Source: Nitrospinae bacterium RIFCSPLOWO2_12_39_16
GTDB taxonomy: Bacteria > Nitrospinota > Nitrospinia > UBA9942
Length of the DNA: 5,358 nt
Assembly (NCBI GenBank): GCA_001805005.1
Contig: MHDO01000135.1
Location: forward strand, 1-5,358
Direction: 5' to 3'
A program made the translations under genes and the position numbers. The notes under the pieces were generated by a model that was not told the origin of the DNA, ran no database searches, and saw only the letters and a list, made by a program, of their open reading frames with translations. Shown here one piece after another: positions 1-3,720 of the stretch (position 1 is its first letter; the number at the start of each line of letters is the position of its first letter).

Positions 1-603
1 GAAAGGTGCTGATGGAACTGATACAACAACCTTTCCGCCTTTAAAGTTTTCAATCCTCCTCCGCAGTTCTATTGTCCCCTCTAATTCCCATGTATGTGCG
101 TTATACGCAGGATTTTCTGATAGCTGTAATATCTCCTCATCTGCCATTCTTATACCTGTGGAAATCAGGAGGTAGTTGTATGCCAAACTCCCCTTACTGG
201 CAATTATTTTATTCTCCTCAGGCAGAATGCCTCCAACCTCTGTTTTTATAACCTTTATACCCTTCTCTCTCAGAGAATAATAGCTTCGTGTTGCATCCTC
301 CAATCTCTTCATCCCTACACTGTAATCAATGTGTGATGGGCCGGATACAAAGAATGGATATTTTTCTAATAATACTATTTCTGCATCAGGGGCAAGCTCC
401 CTTAAGGTATTTGCAAAGGATACCCCTGAGAATCCGCCACCAATAATAACAACCCGTTTTCCGCCGGGTGCAGGAAGTATTTCTTTATGAAACTTTGATT
501 TATCATCTGCAAAAGCCTGTCCTGTACTACCGATAAATTTTTCAGCAACTGTCAAACCAGCAATTGTCCCGCCTATTGTCTTTAACGCATCTCTCCTTTT
601 CAT
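1..603 (-). CDS. FAD-dependent sulfide dehydrogenase-like flavoprotein (flavocytochrome c FccB/SoxF type), Tat-exported, 3'-truncated by the window
   Basis: The visible 201 N-terminal residues read from an ATG preceded by a strong ribosome binding site (AAAGGAGGG, 4 bases before the start). Residues 1-32 look like a Tat signal: KRRDALK with the twin arginines at 3-4, a hydrophobic stretch at 10-20, and an AFA cleavage site at 30-32. A mature start at DDKSK would place the protein outside the cytoplasmic membrane. The Rossmann FAD motif follows (VVIIGGGFSG, 51-60), with a ribose-binding Glu at 80 after strand 2 and an ISTG motif near 147-150. The stretch AHTWELEG...GGKVVVSVPSAPF (169-201) matches the pattern of the FccB flavoprotein chain, which oxidises sulfide to sulfane sulfur and passes electrons to a c-type cytochrome. 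The window ends just before the usual first redox-active cysteine (RCPPG in FccB), so that residue cannot be checked. At the position of the covalent-FAD cysteine of FccB the sequence reads YPFFVSGPSH (82-91), with no cysteine. Alternatives are a sulfide:quinone reductase relative or a general FAD/NAD(P) oxidoreductase. The family call is firm; sulfide as substrate is inferred. Confidence 0.82.
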   Translation of the reverse strand, partial: MKRRDALKTIGGTIAGLTVAEKFIGSTGQAFADDKSKFHKEILPAPGGKRVVIIGGGFSGVSFANTLRELAPDAEIVLLEKYPFFVSGPSHIDYSVGMKRLEDATRSYYSLREKGIKVIKTEVGGILPEENKIIASKGSLAYNYLLISTGIRMADEEILQLSENPAYNAHTWELEGTIELRRRIENFKGGKVVVSVPSAPF

Positions 604-626
604 AAGCCCTCCTTTCAAAAGAAAGT

Positions 627-705
627 TGTTAGTGTAAGTGATGAGTATAAGCAATAACTGAAAGTAAAGGTTATTTTAATTTTTTACTAACACTATACAC
701 TGACA
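627..705. repeat. Imperfect long inverted repeat between dsrE2 and the flavoprotein gene
   Basis: The 114-base spacer (604-717) contains two arms. TGTTAGTGTAAGTG (627-640) is complementary to CACTATACACTGACA (691-705) apart from one mismatch and one extra base, leaving a loop of about 50 bases. A second small hairpin lies inside the loop: AATAAC (653-658) pairs with GTTATT (670-675). No run of T follows on the transcribed strand, so it does not look like a standard intrinsic terminator. It may be a degraded intergenic repeat or an mRNA structure just upstream of the flavoprotein ribosome binding site. Confidence 0.45.
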
Positions 706-717
706 CTTTTCACTTAA

Positions 718-1191
718 TTAAATAAACAGACTTATATTTGCATCTACTGCATAATCGAGGTATGTGGCAGCCCCTCCAATCTCAACGCCGTCAATGAGGT
801 CCTCTTTTTTAACCCCCATTACATCCATCGTCATCTGGCATCCAATCATCCTCACACCACCCTCTCTTGCCATATCAAGAAGTTTTGGTATTGATGCTAC
901 ATTTGCCTTGCTCATCCAGCTTTTCATCATCATAGTTGCCATAGCTGTCATCCCCGGCAATGCACCGAGTATATTCGGCATTGGAACAGGCATTGCCGGG
1001 TTGCCGAGTGGAGGAACCTTCAGAGAATTATATTTGTGTTTGTTGATAATATCAAGTCCATAAAATGTGAAGAATATCCCTGCCTCCATATCCATTGCAA
1101 TAGCTGCTGTGGCAAGGATAAGCGGAGGGTATGCCATATCAAGCGTCCCCTTTGATGCAATTAGGGCTATCCTCTTTGGTTTTTCAGTCAT
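718..1191 (-). CDS. dsrE2: DsrE2-type sulfurtransferase-like protein (DsrE/DsrF/DrsH-like family)
   Basis: A 157-residue protein starting MTEKPKRIALIASKGTLDMA. A GGGAGG ribosome binding site 5 bases before this ATG decides the start; an in-frame ATG 27 bases upstream would lie on the other side of that site. The N-terminal strand and the SKGTLDMAYPPLILATAA helix (13-30), then FFTFYGLDIINK (40-51), are typical of the DrsE_2 family. The signature is IGCQMTMDVMG (116-126) with Cys118, the only cysteine in the protein, followed by the conserved KKEDLIDGVEIGGAATYLDYA (128-148). In sulfur oxidisers, DsrE2 genes sit beside tusA and rhodanese genes and the proteins are thought to take part in sulfane-sulfur transfer; purified DsrE2 activity is less well established than that of TusA. 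The 81-93 stretch is unusually methionine-rich (MTAMATMMMKSWM). The gene lies 58 bases after tusA and 114 bases before the flavoprotein gene, consistent with co-transcription. Family assignment is confident; the exact sulfur donor and acceptor are unknown. Confidence 0.88.
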   Translation of the reverse strand: MTEKPKRIALIASKGTLDMAYPPLILATAAIAMDMEAGIFFTFYGLDIINKHKYNSLKVPPLGNPAMPVPMPNILGALPGMTAMATMMMKSWMSKANVASIPKLLDMAREGGVRMIGCQMTMDVMGVKKEDLIDGVEIGGAATYLDYAVDANISLFI

Positions 1192-1196
1192 ATTGA

Positions 1197-1202
1197 CCTC
1201 CC
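1197..1202 (-). promoter_or_regulatory. Ribosome binding site of dsrE2
   Basis: GGGAGG on the minus strand, separated by TCAAT from the ATG at 1191. It selects this start over the in-frame ATG at 1218, which has no such site placed before it. Confidence 0.75.
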
Positions 1203-1216
1203 ATTCCATTAATTTC

Positions 1217-1236
1217 AAATTTCAAATTTGAAATTT
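1217..1236. repeat. 20-base perfect palindrome in the tusA-dsrE2 spacer
   Basis: AAATTTCAAATTTGAAATTT is self-complementary over all 20 bases and is preceded by a further AATTTC copy (1211-1216). It sits in the 58-base spacer between the tusA stop and the dsrE2 start. The adjoining 11-mer AAATTTCAGAT (1231-1241) also occurs in the repeat element upstream of tusA (1617-1627), so the two spacers share a repeat family. The stem is almost all A and T and weak as RNA, so a terminator role is unlikely. A dyad operator is possible but not shown. Confidence 0.6.
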
Positions 1237-1249
1237 CAGATTTTAGATG

Positions 1250-1492
1250 TTATTTCATTTTCTTTACATAAAACTTTAATACATTCCCTGATGCCTCTTC
1301 TTTCAGCAGTTGATGCCCTGTCCTCTTTGCCCATGAGTGCATATCGCTGGTTGCACCGGCATCTGTTGACTCCATAACAAGAACCTGCCCAACCTGAAGC
1401 TTTTTAATTGCCATGTTGGTTTTAACTATCGGCTCTGGACAGACCAACCCCTTGCAGTCTAATGTAGAATCTACTTTTATATCTTCAGCCAA
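1250..1492 (-). CDS. tusA: TusA-family sulfur carrier protein, probable TTG start
   Basis: An 80-residue protein (MAEDIKVDSTLDCKGLVCPE at the N-terminus) of normal TusA length. The hallmark CPxP motif is present as CPEP at 18-21, with Cys18 the expected persulfide-carrying residue and a second cysteine at 13 in DCKGLVCPEP. The glycine and acid-rich ESTDAGATSDMHSWAKRTGHQLL (41-63) and the closing VLKFYVKK strand complete the two-layer alpha/beta fold. TusA proteins accept sulfane sulfur on the cysteine and hand it to partners; in sulfur oxidisers they link rhodanese and DsrE proteins to the cytoplasmic oxidation machinery. Next to dsrE2, an oxidative role is more likely than tRNA thiolation. 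The TTG start is chosen because AAAGGGGGG lies 6 bases upstream. The in-frame ATG at 1510 lies upstream of that site and has no ribosome binding site of its own; it would add six residues. Function of the family is secure, the start slightly less so. Confidence 0.92.
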   Translation of the reverse strand: MAEDIKVDSTLDCKGLVCPEPIVKTNMAIKKLQVGQVLVMESTDAGATSDMHSWAKRTGHQLLKEEASGNVLKFYVKKMK

Positions 1493-1498
1493 TTTAAT

Positions 1499-1507
1499 CC
1501 CCCCTTT
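1499..1507 (-). promoter_or_regulatory. Ribosome binding site that favours the TTG start of tusA
   Basis: On the minus strand AAAGGGGGG is followed by ATTAAA and then TTG at 1492. The upstream ATG at 1510 directly abuts this purine run, so ribosomes bound here would be placed to start at TTG, not ATG. Confidence 0.6.
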
Positions 1508-1541
1508 CATCTTAAAAATTGAATACGAATGACACAAATGG

Positions 1542-1751
1542 ACGAATTTCACGAATATCAGAAAGCACCAAATTTAGAGATCCAAGCACCAAATAAATTC
1601 CAATAACCAAAATTCCAAATTTCAGATAGTTTAGAACATCCGGGGCACCCACAATAGTGGGTCGTGAAATTTGGATATTGTTTGGGATTTGGAGATTGTA
1701 ATTTAGAAATTTTCTGCATATTCGTGCCATCTGCATATTCGTGAAATTCGT
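1542..1751. repeat. MITE-like element with terminal inverted repeats, non-coding
   Basis: This occupies most of the 266-base gap between the stress-protein gene and tusA. The left end ACGAATTTCACGAATATCAGA (1542-1562) is an inverted copy of the right end (1730-1751), differing by one inserted base. Nested inside are an 11-base inverted pair (TCCAAATTTCA 1614-1624, TGAAATTTGGA 1665-1675) and a central hairpin ACCCAC-AATA-GTGGGT (1647-1662). The right end also has a direct duplication: TCTGCATATTCGTG occurs at 1713-1726 and again at 1730-1743, period 17. The short open frames across it (66 and 74 codons) have low-complexity translations and are not genes. Concentric inverted repeats with no transposase fit a miniature inverted-repeat element or a palindromic intergenic repeat. 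No T-run follows the central hairpin, so it is not a classical terminator. No clear target-site duplication was identified. Confidence 0.6.
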
Positions 1752-1758
1752 GTTCCAT

Positions 1759-2616
1759 TTACTTCACCAACAGCACAGGGCAGGTGGCATTAATGAGTAT
1801 TCTTTCAGATATGCTCCCCATAATTGCCTTATTAATACCCCTCCAACCGTATGTCCCTATAACTATTAGATTATTTTTCTGTTTGCCTGAAGCCTCTATA
1901 ATCTTGTCTCCCACATATCCTTCAAGGATTTTTGTCTTTATTGATACACCCTGTTTTTCAGCGATTTTTACTGCCATATCCATAATATTCTTTGATTCTT
2001 TCATAAGACTTTCCCTTATTGAATCTGTCATAAAAAACTCAACCATTTCTTCATAGTGTGGGGTCACATATATTGCAGAAATATCAGCATTATCGATTTT
2101 TGATAACTGGCATGCACGGTTTAACGCTTTCTTGCTAAATTCTGATCCATCAAATGGGAGGGTGATTGAATTGTATTTTCCTATACACTCACTGCAGTAT
2201 TTCTTCACTACAAGGACATCGCATGGTGAATTTACAACAACATGAGATGTAACACTTCCGAGGATTAATCTCTTTAACCTTTTTTTGCCATAAGTCCCCA
2301 TAGAAATAAGGTCTGCCTTTTTTTCTCTGGCAATATCAAGTATGACATCAGAGGGCTTCCCCTCAATCACTATTGATTCTACATCTATGCCATAATCCGA
2401 TTTTGCATCCTCTCCTGTTTTATTGAACAATTTTTTTGCCTTTTCCAGATGCCCTTTTAAATTTGTTTTTGAAATTCCAAAACCATCTCTGTTAGGATTA
2501 ACCACATGGGTAAGGATTACCTTTCCTCCATGCTTCATTACCCAGAGGGATGCCTCCTTGAGTGCGGCTTTGCTGAATTCAGAATCGTCAAATGCCACAA
2601 GAATATTTTTATACAT
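1759..2616 (-). CDS. Tandem-domain universal stress protein (UspA family)
   Basis: A 285-residue protein made of two UspA domains, about residues 1-138 and 147-285. Each begins with the strand and acidic loop of the fold (MYKNILVAFDDSEFSKAAL; YNSITLPFDGSEFSKKAL) and each keeps the ATP-binding pattern G-x2-G-x9-G-S: GTYG at 107-110 with GS at 120-121, and GTYG at 254-257 with GS at 267-268. Both domains are therefore expected to bind ATP, unlike the UspA subtype lacking this motif. The linker holds a CxxC (YCSEC, Cys141 and Cys144), with another cysteine at 132. The start is the ATG one base after the permease stop (TGATATG), giving translational coupling, with a weak GGGTGG 8 bases upstream. 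A longer open frame reaching back into the permease gene is rejected because its extra residues are overlap only. The protein is probably cytoplasmic. Coupling to a TauE-like exporter suggests a role in sensing energy or stress state for that transporter, which is inference. Confidence 0.9.
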   Translation of the reverse strand: MYKNILVAFDDSEFSKAALKEASLWVMKHGGKVILTHVVNPNRDGFGISKTNLKGHLEKAKKLFNKTGEDAKSDYGIDVESIVIEGKPSDVILDIAREKKADLISMGTYGKKRLKRLILGSVTSHVVVNSPCDVLVVKKYCSECIGKYNSITLPFDGSEFSKKALNRACQLSKIDNADISAIYVTPHYEEMVEFFMTDSIRESLMKESKNIMDMAVKIAEKQGVSIKTKILEGYVGDKIIEASGKQKNNLIVIGTYGWRGINKAIMGSISERILINATCPVLLVK

Positions 2617-2617
2617 A

Positions 2618-3679
2618 TCAGTGTCCACCCATACCCCTTCTAAATATAATACCTGCACCAAAACCTGCAATAATAGCAATGACAATTGATACAATGCCAT
2701 ACAGGGCACCGTTGTTTTTTGCCATATCAGCGATGATCTTTATTATACCTGTATGTTCCATCAGCAACTTTGTTTCTGACTTTTCAATTATTGACGGACT
2801 TATTGTAAGTTCAAAAATAATTTTTACAGCTACTGCAAGTACTATTATTGAGAGGAGTATCTTCAACTGTTCAGCCTTTAATCTCATTCCGAATACTGCA
2901 CCAATCTGGGCACCTATTGTTGAGCCAAGCAGGAGTAAGAGAGCAAGTATAAAATCTACATTATGGTTTGTATATGCCTGAAGAAATGTAACCTCTATAC
3001 ATATAAATAAAATCTGAAAGAGGCTTGTTCCAACCACAATATGCATTGGCATTTTCAGGATATACAGCATTACAGGAACCATCAGGAACCCCCCACCCAC
3101 ACCCATTATTGCAGCGAGAATTCCAACAAAGCCCCCAAAGAATATTGGTAATAATGCAGAGTGTGTTACGCCTGATTTCTCAAAATTTGTTTGAAATGGC
3201 AGTAAGTTAAGCATTTCTATAACTTTAGATTTTTTCTTGCCCTCTCCTTTATTTGATTCCTTTGCCTTCATACTTAAGAGACTCTCTATGAACATAAATG
3301 TCCCGATTATCCCAAGCAATGCAACATATGTCGTCTTTATTATAAAATCTGCATTCCCCATCACTCTTAAAATCTTTATTGCCTGCACGCCGATAAATCC
3401 ACCCAAGAAACCGCCGAGGAGGAGATAGAATCCCATTTTAAAATCCACATTACCAATCTTATAGTGGGCATATGTCCCGGATATTGATGTTGCCACCATT
3501 TGATTTAGGCCGGTTGCAGCAGCCACTGTTGAAGATATACCAAACATCATTAAGAGAGGTGTCATTAAGAAACCTCCTCCAACTCCAAACAATCCTGACA
3601 ATAAACCTACAACAAAACCAAGCCCTATAGGCAGGAATACATTAATACTCGTTAATGCTACAGGTAAATAGATATACAT
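2618..3679 (-). CDS. Sulfite exporter TauE/SafE family membrane permease
   Basis: A 353-residue integral membrane protein starting MYIYLPVALTSINVFLPIGL. The family signature occurs twice, as expected from its internal duplication: GVGGGFLMTP at 32-41 and GVGGGFLMVP at 193-202. Hydrophobic segments by eye lie near 14-34, 40-65, 82-104, 113-135, 174-198, 199-236, 241-264 and 272-290. A lysine-rich loop (138-152) separates the halves, and a further C-terminal helix at about 325-346 follows a polar stretch (291-320). TauE/SafE proteins move sulfite, sulfoacetate or other organosulfur anions across the cytoplasmic membrane; substrate cannot be read from sequence. The gene is 41 bases after the Mo enzyme and one base before the stress-protein gene, so it belongs to one operon. 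The start is uncertain: ATG at 3679 is preferred, with an in-frame TTG at 3691, and neither has a good ribosome binding site. Linkage to a possible sulfite-active Mo enzyme supports sulfite as a substrate, as inference. Confidence 0.88.
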   Translation of the reverse strand: MYIYLPVALTSINVFLPIGLGFVVGLLSGLFGVGGGFLMTPLLMMFGISSTVAAATGLNQMVATSISGTYAHYKIGNVDFKMGFYLLLGGFLGGFIGVQAIKILRVMGNADFIIKTTYVALLGIIGTFMFIESLLSMKAKESNKGEGKKKSKVIEMLNLLPFQTNFEKSGVTHSALLPIFFGGFVGILAAIMGVGGGFLMVPVMLYILKMPMHIVVGTSLFQILFICIEVTFLQAYTNHNVDFILALLLLLGSTIGAQIGAVFGMRLKAEQLKILLSIIVLAVAVKIIFELTISPSIIEKSETKLLMEHTGIIKIIADMAKNNGALYGIVSIVIAIIAGFGAGIIFRRGMGGH

Positions 3680-3693
3680 AAAAATACACAATG

Positions 3694-3707
3694 CAGAATT
3701 CAGAATG
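3694..3707. repeat. Two copies of a heptamer (CAGAATT/CAGAATG) upstream of the permease gene
   Basis: CAGAATT (3694-3700) is followed directly by CAGAATG (3701-3707). It lies in the 41-base spacer and resembles, but is inverted relative to, the heptamer array at the end of the Mo-enzyme gene. TCAGAAT at 3700-3706 is an exact inverted match to ATTCTGA at 3723-3729, giving a possible 7-base stem with a 16-base loop that covers the stop codon of the Mo-enzyme gene. Confidence 0.5.
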
Positions 3708-3720
3708 TAAACAGAGGGTT

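Noticed and set aside
604..717. Promoter or terminator in the dsrE2-flavoprotein spacer
   Set aside because: I could not identify a convincing -35/-10 pair or a stem followed by T-rich sequence; only the imperfect inverted repeat is supported.
1192..1218. Longer DsrE2 starting at the ATG at 1218
   Set aside because: The ribosome binding site GGGAGG lies inside this extension, directly before the ATG at 1191.
1647..1662. ACCCAC-AATA-GTGGGT hairpin as an intrinsic terminator for the stress-protein gene
   Set aside because: The stem is only 6 base pairs and is not followed by a T-run on the transcribed strand.
1512..1758. Two overlapping minus-strand open frames (74 and 66 codons) between the stress-protein gene and tusA
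   Set aside because: They lie wholly in the inverted-repeat element, have low-complexity translations with no recognisable domain, and lack ribosome binding sites.
2617..2709. 31-residue N-terminal extension of the stress protein
   Set aside because: It overlaps the permease coding sequence in another frame; the Usp fold begins exactly at MYKNILVAFD, encoded from 2616.
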